Assembly (NCBI GenBank): GCA_964588705.1
Contig: CAZPQV010000055.1
Location: forward strand, 1 to 13,765
Source: CAZPQV01 sp964588705
Lineage (GTDB): Bacteria > Bacteroidota > Bacteroidia > Flavobacteriales > Weeksellaceae
Direction of reading: 5' to 3'
Length of the DNA: 13,765 nucleotides
Both the position numbers and the translations under genes were made by a program. Position 1 is the stretch's first letter; every line of letters begins with the position of its first letter. Shown piece by piece: positions 6,269-13,387 of this stretch. Below the pieces are notes generated by a model. That model worked only from the letters and a program-made list of their open reading frames with translations, was not told where the DNA came from and ran no database searches.

Positions 6269-6891
6269 CTGTACACCGGATTATTGAGAATGATCATTAA
6301 ATTACCAGCGATGTCTTTCCGTGATGCGTATTTTGCATCACAGATATTACTGTTGAGGTCATAAGCACCTTTGTCTAATACCATAGTGTTTTCACCTTTT
6401 GCCGGAACAGCAAGATTGTAGAAATTTTTCGTGCCTTGAATTCGCAAAATCATATTGCAGTCTGAACTATTCTGAACCAAAAGAATGGCTTCTTTTCTGT
6501 GAATATCCTGATCGAAAAGTGTATTCAGAAGTTTGACGGTTTTTTCCTTATGAGCATCGGATGTAACGGTCAAAAGTCTTTTAAACTCTTCTGCTTCATC
6601 AGAATTTGGCCTGTTTGTAAAACTGCTCGGAATGTCCGTTACAATTGGTCGGGCTTCCATCGGTTTGTGGTTTTTGGCGCCTTTCGTCCATTCAGAATTT
6701 TTAAGGGCAATAAGTTTGGGTTTAAGTACGGTTCTGCGTGGATCTTCCGGATGTGCCTTCTTTAGAAAATTTTCAATCTCCTTTATATCCGTACTTTTCA
6801 GAATATCGGTTTTTTTTCGTCTTTGTGCTTCAATTGTTCCTGTTCCGATTAACATAAAAATCAGAAAAGCAACACTGATTATTTTTTTCAT
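6269..6891 (-). CDS. Exported protein of unknown function (possibly DUF6759), C-terminus lost in assembly gap
   Basis: The protein starts MKKIISVAFLIFMLIGTGTIEAQ, a clear Sec signal peptide with cleavage expected after about residue 22. A Lys/Arg-rich linker (RRKKTDILKSTDIKEIENFLKKAHPED) follows, and then a C-terminal domain from about residue 115 with LLVQNSSDCNMILRIQG, YNLAVPAKGENTMVLDKGAYDL, and SNICDAKYASRKD. This pattern resembles the flavobacterial family I remember as DUF6759; I give that as a tentative match from memory. Two cysteines in the domain (SDC, NIC) could form a disulfide. There are 207 readable residues before the gap; only a few are probably missing. It begins 26 bases after the trmB stop on the same strand with no promoter motif between them, so it is likely the second gene of a trmB transcript. 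Confidence 0.75.
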
Positions 6892-6917
6892 TTTTTTGTG
6901 TAGAGTAGTGTCTTCTT

Positions 6918-7595
6918 TTACTTCAGTTTAAATTTAATATAGGTTATAGTTTTTCCCTTCGAAGAAAACAGTTCTTCATAGTAGGTTTTTATTTCTCTTA
7001 AATGCTCGGTGTTTGGTTCGTATTCCGGAGCGCCGTAAATATCGTGGTGCGCTGTAAGAATTTCATGTCCCATTCCCTGAAGAATTCCCAAAGTATAACC
7101 ATGCAGAAACTCCGAATCGGTTTTTAGATGTATGATACCTTCCGGCTTCAGGATTTTCTGATAACGCTCAAGAAAATCAGGGTGTGTCATTCTGTGCTTC
7201 GTTCTGCGGTATTTTATTTGAGGATCGGGGAAAGTAATCCATATTTCATCAACTTCATTTTCATCAAAAAAGCAATCGACCAACTCAATCTGTGTTCTTA
7301 AAAAACAAACATTATTAAGGTTTTTTTCAACGGCTTCTTTTGCGCCAAACCAGAATCTGGCTCCTTTAATATCAATTCCGATGAAATTTTTATTAGGGAA
7401 AGCTTTTGCCATTCCAACAGTGTATTCACCTTTGCCACAGCCAAGTTCAAGTACAATTGGGTTTTCGTTTTTGAAAACTTCAGAATGCCATTTTCCTTTC
7501 AGATGAAAATTGTTCAACGCTTCATCTCTGGTTGGCTGTATAACGTTTGGTAATGTTTTATTCTCTTCGAATCTTGCTAGTTTGTTCTTTCCCAT
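6918..7595 (-). CDS. trmB: tRNA (guanine-N7-)-methyltransferase TrmB
   Basis: TrmB uses S-adenosylmethionine to methylate N7 of G46 in the variable loop of tRNA, a cytoplasmic modification that stabilises the tertiary fold. The SAM-binding motif is VLELGCGKGEYTVG (residues 48-61), followed by FIGIDIKGAR (71-80), whose Asp should bind the SAM ribose. The family signature ITFPDPQ with a basic segment (KYRRTKHR) lies at 120-135. HLKTDSE at 156-162 and the C-terminal TYYEELFSSKGKTITYIKF complete the active-site region. The length of 225 residues fits the bacterial family. The basic segment is less arginine-rich than in E. coli, as is normal in Bacteroidetes. It has its own promoter element and probably leads a two-gene transcript with the exported protein downstream. 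Confidence 0.95.
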   Translation of the reverse strand: MGKNKLARFEENKTLPNVIQPTRDEALNNFHLKGKWHSEVFKNENPIVLELGCGKGEYTVGMAKAFPNKNFIGIDIKGARFWFGAKEAVEKNLNNVCFLRTQIELVDCFFDENEVDEIWITFPDPQIKYRRTKHRMTHPDFLERYQKILKPEGIIHLKTDSEFLHGYTLGILQGMGHEILTAHHDIYGAPEYEPNTEHLREIKTYYEELFSSKGKTITYIKFKLK

Positions 7596-7611
7596 GATTT
7601 TTTTCGAGGTG

Positions 7612-7619
7612 CAAATTTA
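7612..7619 (-). promoter_or_regulatory. Putative trmB promoter, -7 element
   Basis: The minus strand reads TAAATTTG, an exact TAnnTTTG match, in the 54-bp gap between trmB and the upstream gene. It would give a leader of about 12 nt before the ATG at 7595. No clear -33 element is seen. Confidence 0.5.
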
Positions 7620-7649
7620 CGGCTTAATTTTGATAAAATCAGCAGTAAA

Positions 7650-8444
7650 TTAGTTCTCAGATGATTGATGCAGTTTAGAATCGCGAAGGCGCTTCTGATA
7701 AATCGGAAGATACTTTTCGATGTAAGGTTTTGTGGCCTCGTAGTCTCTTGCTTCAAGGTATGGACGGATGTTGTCTGAAGTATAAACGAACTGAAGAAAG
7801 TTCAGCGTAAGGTTTTGCGGAATTTTCACTCTTTCAAAATAATCTGTCCCGAAATAATTTTTAATAGCTTCAATTCCCGTCATCATTCTTTCGAGTTCAT
7901 TCAGGCGTTCTTTCTTTTTTCGGTCACCGGAAATAATATCATAAATACTCTCAATACTGAAAGAAAGTCCGCCATCTGCAAGTGATGCCACAGGTTGCAC
8001 GGGCGAAGTGCCGTCGCCTTTTGGCTCCGGTAAACCAATCATTTTGGCAATTTCCAGAGATTTTTCTGCTTTACGAAGGGAGAGGACGTCTTTTGGTAAA
8101 TGTCCGGAAGGTTTCCAGCCAACAATAACCTCTTCAATATTGAAATAGCTTGGCTTTAGCTGAATGAAATTTAATTTACTTGAAAAACTTTCATCCGTTA
8201 ATTTAATATCTTTTCTCTCCGTGATAATTGAGCTGAAACGAATAACATCGCCAGGTTTCGCGTAAATTTTAAATTCGCCGTTTGGTGTAGAAATCACAGT
8301 TTTTTGTTCGGTGATATTGGTTACGTAAATCTGATTGAGCCAGATTTCTGAATTTTCTCTCATGAAAACCTGTCCGCTGTAAATCTGCTGCGCACCGACT
8401 TTCATCAATAAAAACAATAAAAAAACTGAAAGAAACTTCTTCAT
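7650..8444 (-). CDS. Exported carboxypeptidase-regulatory-like domain protein of unknown function
   Basis: MKKFLSVFLLFLLMKVGAQ is a Sec signal peptide with cleavage near residue 18-19. Residues 20-110 read as a CarboxypepD_reg-like beta-sandwich of the kind at the N-terminus of TonB-dependent receptors and many secreted Bacteroidetes proteins: YSGQVFMRENSEIWLNQIYVTN, then STPNGEFKIYAKPGDVIRFSS and IQLKPSYFNIEEVIV. Residues 110-264 are charged and helical in appearance (SLRKAEKSLEIAKMIG, RKKKERLNELERMMTGIEAI), with no motif I can assign. No lipobox cysteine is present and no T9SS sorting domain is seen at the C-terminus, so it is probably periplasmic or outer-membrane associated. Its promoter element lies unusually close to the ATG. 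No clear terminator separates it from the larger T9SS gene upstream. Confidence 0.8.
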   Translation of the reverse strand: MKKFLSVFLLFLLMKVGAQQIYSGQVFMRENSEIWLNQIYVTNITEQKTVISTPNGEFKIYAKPGDVIRFSSIITERKDIKLTDESFSSKLNFIQLKPSYFNIEEVIVGWKPSGHLPKDVLSLRKAEKSLEIAKMIGLPEPKGDGTSPVQPVASLADGGLSFSIESIYDIISGDRKKKERLNELERMMTGIEAIKNYFGTDYFERVKIPQNLTLNFLQFVYTSDNIRPYLEARDYEATKPYIEKYLPIYQKRLRDSKLHQSSEN

Positions 8445-8452
8445 AACCGCAG

Positions 8453-8460
8453 CAAAAATA
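8453..8460 (-). promoter_or_regulatory. Putative promoter of the carboxypeptidase-like gene, -7 element
   Basis: The minus strand reads TATTTTTG, an exact TAnnTTTG match, only 8 bases from the ATG at 8444. If real, the mRNA would have almost no leader. There is no good -33 match, so the call is tentative. Confidence 0.4.
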
Positions 8461-8541
8461 AGGATAAAAATACTGTGTGTACGATTCTTAGATGCTGCAA
8501 CGTAGTTAAAGTTAGGTTAAATGTCAGCAGGTTGATGTATT

Positions 8542-11070
8542 TTATCTGTTTTTTACGAGAATCCAGCCGTTGTAAACTTTGTGCTGATCTGTATCTGGCT
8601 CATACCACTTTATAAGATACCAGTAGTTTCCTGTTGCGGCGCTTCTGCCATTTACTTTTCCATCCCAGATATAATTGCCTTCAGAAGCTTTAAATACACG
8701 ATTTCCGAATCGGTCATAAATTTCAAAAACTACATCCTGATAAATTGAAAGGTCAGAATAATCAACCGAATCGTTTTTACCATCGTCATTTGGCGTAATA
8801 ACGTTAATGAGATTAATAATCAGAAATTCCTTTGTAACCGGATTGCAATTATATCGGTCTTTCACATACGCGGTATGCACCTTTCTATCAAGATTATTAA
8901 ATACATTGAAAGATTGCCAGGTTATTCCATCCACAGAATAGCTGTATGGAGCAGTTCCGCCTTTTACATTGATGGTTGCAGTTCCGCCATTAACTTCAAT
9001 ACTTGTAATGACAGGAACCGGCGCTTCAGTGATTTCTACAAAATGTCGGTATTTACATCCGTCAAATTCTAAATCCACATAATATTTTCCAGCAGGAACA
9101 TTATTTATTATTTGGGTAGTTTCTCCGTTGCTCCAATTGTATGTAGTAAATCCGGCTCCTGCATCCAAAGATGTGGTTGTGTCTTTACAAATCATTTTAT
9201 CTGCAATTGTTGAACGTTTTGGTTCCCTGAAAATAATTTCGACTGTTATGATTTCCGAATCAGGATAGACGTTTGTGTCTTCGACGTAAAACATAAAACG
9301 ATCGATTTCACCACCTTTATAATCAAAATTTGGAGTATATATTAAAGTATTGTTTACGGTTTCCAATGTCCCTCTTTTAGGCTGCTCCAAAATTCTGGTT
9401 TTCGAAAGATTTACCGGAAATGTGCTGTTTGTGAGCTGTAAAGGAATAATGATACTGTTACAAACTTCTGTATATTTTATTGTAGAGTTTGAAGTACAGT
9501 TTAGAATTGTGTAAACCGGTGTTTCTGTGGTTCCGCATGCTGGTGTTCCCAAGATGGCTTTGTATTCTCCAACGCTGTCCGGAATTAGTTTGTGCGAAGT
9601 TGCTCCCGAAATATCCTCAAAAATCCCGGTTGAGGTGTTTTTCTTTTGCCATTGATAATTTTCAAATGTATCGTCAACTTCCAGCACAATATTTGGAAAA
9701 CAGTCTCCAGACTTTGTAATGATGGGCATTGATGAGGCTCCGGCAAAGTATCCACCATATCCTACTGCATTACTTCCGGCTGCAATCCCGGCAGTCACGG
9801 CTCTTTCCGATTCTATAGTTATCGTTCCTTCAACATTTGGGACAGAAAAAGTTTCCCATTCTGTAGTTCCCGAAATATTATAAGGACCATATGCTCCATT
9901 TAACAGGATTCTTCCGGTGGTAGAAGTAAGATATACTTTTGTAGGATTGGCTGGGTTTGGACTCTTTTGGGTAATGATATTCAGTTTTGTATCGTGCGTA
10001 TTGAAATATCCCTGCGAGGAATTACCCGGGTTTTCATTTATAAATCCGATTTCATCAATCGTTTTTGGTAGATAGCAGTTTAAAGGAGGTATATAATTCA
10101 TCCCACCTGCAGCAACCGAACCGGAGCCTGAAAGCAGCTGAAAGACATAGATGTTTTCTGTACTTCTGATATAAATATTAGAGCTTGTGGCGTTTTGCTC
10201 AATATAGAAATTGGAAGGAATAATGTAATACTGACCTTTTTGCAAAGTTGTAACCGGTGTTGTTGAAGCGTTCAGATAAACTTCAGTATTATTTTCGGTA
10301 GCAACTATAATTGCGGATTCCATTCCGCTTGTTATGGTTCCGTTTCCTTTTAGAAGTATATATTCCTTGCCAAGTCTTTCAATAGGAATACTTTGGTCCA
10401 TCAGGATGTCGGATCCTGAAGTCTCATTGGAACTAGCATACTGACCGTTGTAATTTCCGTTGGTTATACTAATTGGTTTGTCTGACGTGATTTCTTTTCC
10501 AATAAAACTATTATCCATTGGATATCCGGTTTTCAAATAAGATTCGCCACGATTAAGAAAAATAGTTTCACCCATAAAATTTATCTGGGTGTTGTTTTCG
10601 GTAGCAATAACTCCAACAGTGAAGTTTAAAGGATTGGTATCCTGCTTGAAGGGAGCGTAAACAGCAAAGAAATGTTTGCCTAAAGAAGCTCGTCCCTTTG
10701 AAGTGATAATCTCGGCGTGATTGAACTGCGAGAATCTCAGGTTTGCAAAGAATTTTTTATCTCCAAAAACATGTAATCCTTTTTTAGTTGCAACCCGCAC
10801 TGAATCGTTCGATCCTGTGGTCATCATGCGCATTTCAATTGGAACTTTCTGAGGGCTGCCTTTAGAGACTTTTATGGAGTCGAAAATCTTTTTATTATTC
10901 TCAATTTTCACATAGAAAGGAGTGGTTTCGTTGGTTGAAACATACAGATGCATTTCATCACGGGAATTTTGGGCCTGTATTGCCATTGGAGCAAACCAAT
11001 GCTCATTATCAAGCTGAGCGCTAAAAAATGATGAAATAAAAAGAGGTAAAAGGAGATAAAACTGTTTCAA
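8542..11070 (-). CDS. Large secreted protein with IgGFc-binding-like region and T9SS type B sorting domain (TTG start)
   Basis: This 842-residue cargo protein should be exported by Sec and then delivered to the surface or medium by the type IX secretion system. The start is TTG at 11070: it opens directly into the signal peptide MKQFYLLLPLFISSFFSAQ, while the next in-frame Met (about residue 28) would lose it. Residues of about 120-440 resemble the N-terminal region of IgGFc-binding-like proteins, with the repeated phrases VIATENNTQINF and IVATENNTEVYL. An Ig-like segment follows (NYQWQKKNTSTGIFEDISGATS), then a cadherin-like stretch and a SprB-like segment (YNWSNGETTQIINNVPAGKYYV, GGTAPYSYSVDG). 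The last 90 residues are the type B sorting domain: VITPNDDGKNDSVDY, FEIYDRFGNRVF, IWDGKVNGR, TGNYWYLIKW. Type B cargo is often paired with PorP/SprF-like proteins, but none is adjacent. The ligand is unknown. Confidence 0.92.
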   Translation of the reverse strand: MKQFYLLLPLFISSFFSAQLDNEHWFAPMAIQAQNSRDEMHLYVSTNETTPFYVKIENNKKIFDSIKVSKGSPQKVPIEMRMMTTGSNDSVRVATKKGLHVFGDKKFFANLRFSQFNHAEIITSKGRASLGKHFFAVYAPFKQDTNPLNFTVGVIATENNTQINFMGETIFLNRGESYLKTGYPMDNSFIGKEITSDKPISITNGNYNGQYASSNETSGSDILMDQSIPIERLGKEYILLKGNGTITSGMESAIIVATENNTEVYLNASTTPVTTLQKGQYYIIPSNFYIEQNATSSNIYIRSTENIYVFQLLSGSGSVAAGGMNYIPPLNCYLPKTIDEIGFINENPGNSSQGYFNTHDTKLNIITQKSPNPANPTKVYLTSTTGRILLNGAYGPYNISGTTEWETFSVPNVEGTITIESERAVTAGIAAGSNAVGYGGYFAGASSMPIITKSGDCFPNIVLEVDDTFENYQWQKKNTSTGIFEDISGATSHKLIPDSVGEYKAILGTPACGTTETPVYTILNCTSNSTIKYTEVCNSIIIPLQLTNSTFPVNLSKTRILEQPKRGTLETVNNTLIYTPNFDYKGGEIDRFMFYVEDTNVYPDSEIITVEIIFREPKRSTIADKMICKDTTTSLDAGAGFTTYNWSNGETTQIINNVPAGKYYVDLEFDGCKYRHFVEITEAPVPVITSIEVNGGTATINVKGGTAPYSYSVDGITWQSFNVFNNLDRKVHTAYVKDRYNCNPVTKEFLIINLINVITPNDDGKNDSVDYSDLSIYQDVVFEIYDRFGNRVFKASEGNYIWDGKVNGRSAATGNYWYLIKWYEPDTDQHKVYNGWILVKNR

Positions 11071-11075
11071 TATCG

Positions 11076-11108
11076 AAAAAAATAAAAAACTCTTCCAATC
11101 GGAAGAGT
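11076..11108 (-). terminator. Intrinsic terminator of the ABC-F gene
   Basis: ACTCTTCC (11089-11096) pairs perfectly with GGAAGAGT (11101-11108) around the loop AATC. On the minus strand the stem is followed by a long T-rich tail (11088-11076, broken by one A). It lies 29 bases after the ABC-F stop codon. The tail ends only 5 bases before the TTG start of the downstream T9SS cargo gene, so that gene's leader overlaps the terminator. Confidence 0.85.
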
Positions 11109-11116
11109 CAAATTTA
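11109..11116 (-). promoter_or_regulatory. Putative promoter of the T9SS cargo gene, -7 element
   Basis: The minus strand reads TAAATTTG, directly next to the ABC-F terminator stem. A start 4-6 bases downstream would fall inside the stem (about 11103-11105), giving a leader of about 34 nt. A second match, TAAGTTTG, lies at 11124-11131. No convincing -33 element is seen for either. Confidence 0.45.
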
Positions 11117-11137
11117 TGAATTTCAAACTTAATTGCC

Positions 11138-12763
11138 TTATGAATACATCTGTTCTTTCAGAGCCTTAATTTTTTTATCTTCAAGATATTCGTCATAGCT
11201 CATTTCTCTGTCGATAACGCCTTTTGGAGTCAACTCAATAATTCTGTTACAAACTGTTTGCAGCATTTCGTGGTCATGGGAAGCCAAAAGAATATTTCCT
11301 TTAAAACTTACCAAAGAGTTGTTCAATGTTGTAATACTTTCCAAGTCCAGGTGGTTGGTTGGTTCGTTCATCAAAAGAACGTTTGCTCTCTGCAGCATCA
11401 TTCGGCTGAACATGCATCTCATTTTCTCACCTCCTGAAAGAACAGTTGAAGATTTCAAAGCTTCATCTCCCGAGAACAGCATTTTTCCTAAGAAACCTCT
11501 CATATATTCTTCGTGACGTTCCTCTTCATTTTTTGTAAACTGTCTCAACCAGTCTACAAGATTCAGGTCTTTCTCTTTGAAGAAGTCGTTGTTGTCCAAA
11601 GGCATATAAGACTGTGTTGTGGTTACACCCCAGTTGTATTCGCCTTTATCTGCTTTGGCATTTCCTGAAATAATTTCAAAAAATTCGTTGATTGCCAATG
11701 AGTTTTTGGAAAGAATGGCGACTTTATCTCCTTTTTTTAGCTTGAAATCAACATTTGAGAACAGCAGTTCGCCGTCTTTTGTTTTCTCAAGATCTTTTAC
11801 TTCCAGTATTTGATCGCCGGCTTCACGCTCCATTTCAAAAATGATCGCAGGATATCTTCTCGATGTCGGTTTTATATCATCAACATTCAGTTTATCGAGC
11901 ATTTTTTTTCTGGCAGTTGCCTGTTTTGCTTTTGCAACGTTCGAACTGAATCTTGCAATGAATTCCTGTAGTTCTTTTCTTTTTTCCTCAGCCTTTTTAT
12001 TGGCTTGCTGTCTTTGTCTCGTTGCCAGCTGTGATGCCTGATACCAGAAAGAATAGTTTCCGGTGTAAAGATTCAGTTTAGAATAATCTAAATCGATGAT
12101 ATGCGTACAAACTGCATCGAGGAAGTGACGGTCGTGAGAAACTACAATCACCGTGTTTTCATAATCTGCCAGGAAATCTTCAAGCCATGAAATGGTATCA
12201 ATATCAAGGTCGTTCGTAGGTTCGTCCAAAATAAGAACATCGGGATTTCCGAATAAAGCCTGAGCCAAAAGAACTTTTACTTTGTCTTTGTTTTCAAGCT
12301 CAGACATCATCTGCCAATGCATAGAATCTGGGATTCCTACGTTCGAAAGCATTGTCTGTGCGTCTGCTTCTGAGTTCCATCCGCCCATCTCATCATAAAT
12401 TACTCCGAGTTCGCCGGCTTTAATACCGTCTTCATCAGTGAAGTCTTCTTTGGCGTAAAGCGCATCCATTTCTTCTTTTATATCAAAGAGTTTTTTATTC
12501 CCTCTTAATACAGTTTCCAGAACAGTGTATTGGTCGTATGCAAAGTGATCCTGTTCTAAAACCGACATTCTTTTCCCGGGTTCCAATGAAACATTTCCGG
12601 TCGTGGCATCCTGTTTGCCCGTTAGAATTTTTAGAAAAGTAGACTTTCCAGCCCCATTTGCCCCAATGATTCCGTAGCAGTTGCCTTTTGTGAAAAGCAT
12701 ATTTACTTCGTCAAAAAGTACTCTCTTACCGAACTGTAATGATATATTAGATACTGTTAACAT
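11138..12763 (-). CDS. ABC-F family ATPase, YbiT-like, with one degenerate ATP site
   Basis: ABC-F proteins are soluble tandem ATPases that bind the ribosomal E site and adjust translation. Two nucleotide-binding domains (about 1-235 and 318-515) flank a basic helical P-site-tRNA-interaction motif linker (about 240-300, with RQRQQANKKAEEKRKELQEF). Length (541) and motifs match YbiT, including the near-identical stretch around LDEPTNDLDIDTISWLE and the altered first signature. NBD1 has an intact Walker A (GANGAGKST, 34-42), Q-loop Q71, Walker B LILDE (177-181) and H210, but its signature is MSELENKDK (153-161) rather than LSGGE. NBD2 has an intact LSGGE (442-446) and H496, but its Walker A is lost (LSKNSLAIN, 351-359), its Q-loop Gln is replaced (YMPLD) and its Walker B Asp is Asn466 (MNEP). 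So one composite site is intact and the other is degraded on both faces. It has its own promoter element and terminator. Confidence 0.92.
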   Translation of the reverse strand: MLTVSNISLQFGKRVLFDEVNMLFTKGNCYGIIGANGAGKSTFLKILTGKQDATTGNVSLEPGKRMSVLEQDHFAYDQYTVLETVLRGNKKLFDIKEEMDALYAKEDFTDEDGIKAGELGVIYDEMGGWNSEADAQTMLSNVGIPDSMHWQMMSELENKDKVKVLLAQALFGNPDVLILDEPTNDLDIDTISWLEDFLADYENTVIVVSHDRHFLDAVCTHIIDLDYSKLNLYTGNYSFWYQASQLATRQRQQANKKAEEKRKELQEFIARFSSNVAKAKQATARKKMLDKLNVDDIKPTSRRYPAIIFEMEREAGDQILEVKDLEKTKDGELLFSNVDFKLKKGDKVAILSKNSLAINEFFEIISGNAKADKGEYNWGVTTTQSYMPLDNNDFFKEKDLNLVDWLRQFTKNEEERHEEYMRGFLGKMLFSGDEALKSSTVLSGGEKMRCMFSRMMLQRANVLLMNEPTNHLDLESITTLNNSLVSFKGNILLASHDHEMLQTVCNRIIELTPKGVIDREMSYDEYLEDKKIKALKEQMYS

Positions 12764-12772
12764 ATAGTTTTG

Positions 12773-12780
12773 TAAATTTG
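12773..12780 (+). promoter_or_regulatory. Putative smpB promoter, -7 element
   Basis: TAAATTTG is an exact TAnnTTTG match, 70 bases before the smpB ATG. It faces the ABC-F -7 element with only CCG between them. No other exact match is present in the 87-bp space before smpB. Confidence 0.4.
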
Positions 12781-12783
12781 CCG

Positions 12784-12791
12784 CAAAAGTA
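12784..12791 (-). promoter_or_regulatory. Putative ABC-F gene promoter, -7 element
   Basis: The minus strand reads TACTTTTG, an exact TAnnTTTG match, 20 bases upstream of the ATG at 12763. The leader would be about 16 nt. A CTTT stretch about 19-22 bases further upstream is a weak -33 candidate. Confidence 0.5.
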
Positions 12792-12850
12792 CGAAATATA
12801 AGTGAGATTAAAGGTATTACGTATATCCTCAGTTTTGAATTTACAATTGA

Positions 12851-13309
12851 ATGAAGATCCAGAAAACAGTAAATATTCTCAATAAAAGAGCCCGGTTTGA
12901 ATATGAAATTTCGGAAGAAATAGAAGCGGGAATCGTTTTGACCGGAACCGAAATAAAATCTTTGCGGTCTTCAAAAGCATCGATTACAGATAGCTTCTGT
13001 CAGTTTATTGATGGTGAACTGTATATCATTAACATGAATATTGACGAGTATAAATTAGGAACTTTCTACAATCATAAAACAAAAAGGGAACGGAAATTGC
13101 TACTCAATAAAAAGGAATTACAGAAATTTGAGAAAAAACTGAAAGATGTTGGCAATACTATAATTCCATTAAAGCTATATATTAATGAAAAAGGGCTTGC
13201 TAAATTAATTGTAGCATTAGCGAGAGGCAAGAAACTTTACGATAAAAGGGAGGTCATAAAAGATAGAGAAAATAAACGAAACCTCGACAGAATCGCAAAG
13301 AAAAATTAA
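12851..13309 (+). CDS. smpB: SsrA-binding protein SmpB
   Basis: SmpB binds the tRNA-like domain of tmRNA and brings it to stalled ribosomes for trans-translation. The OB-fold core is evident: NKRARFEYEISEEIEAGIVLTGTEIKSLR (residues 10-39), then the tmRNA-binding segment IDEYKLGTFYNHKTKRERKLLLNKKE, and LAKLIVALARGKKLYDKRE near the end. The C-terminal tail ENKRNLDRIAKKN is the basic helix that enters the empty mRNA channel. At 152 residues it has the normal length, and the ATG gives the usual short N-terminus. It diverges from the ABC-F gene. The tmRNA gene is not in this window. No stem-loop terminator is seen before the next gene, which starts 78 bases downstream with its own promoter. Confidence 0.97.
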   Translation: MKIQKTVNILNKRARFEYEISEEIEAGIVLTGTEIKSLRSSKASITDSFCQFIDGELYIINMNIDEYKLGTFYNHKTKRERKLLLNKKELQKFEKKLKDVGNTIIPLKLYINEKGLAKLIVALARGKKLYDKREVIKDRENKRNLDRIAKKN

Positions 13310-13326
13310 AAAAACTCGCTGAAAAC

Positions 13327-13358
13327 TTTGTTTATAAGGAAAATTTATATTTATTTTG
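13327..13358 (+). promoter_or_regulatory. Putative promoter of the OmpA-like gene (-33 and -7)
   Basis: TTTG at 13327-13330 and TATTTTG at 13352-13358 are separated by 21 bases, inside the spacing expected for Bacteroidetes promoters. The -7 element is one base shorter than the exact TAnnTTTG form. Transcription would begin near 13363, about 25 nt before the ATG at 13388. This is the only promoter here with a good -33 match. Confidence 0.5.
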
Positions 13359-13387
13359 CATTATCAATTATTTAATCATTTAATTCT

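Noticed and set aside
6499..6931. Plus-strand open frames of 88 and 99 codons
   Set aside because: They are antisense to the exported protein gene, which has a good signal peptide and conserved-looking domain. The frames are shadows.
8445..8541. Possible terminator or regulatory hairpin between the T9SS cargo gene and the next gene (TGCTG and CAGCA)
   Set aside because: A 5-bp stem with a loop of about 30 bases and no T-run does not support a call.
11319..12041. Plus-strand open frames of 64-66 codons opposite the ABC-F gene
   Set aside because: They are antisense shadows of a clearly conserved tandem ATPase.
13310..13330. Possible terminator after smpB (CAAAG and CTTTG around an A-rich stretch)
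   Set aside because: Only five base pairs with a very long loop and no T-run.
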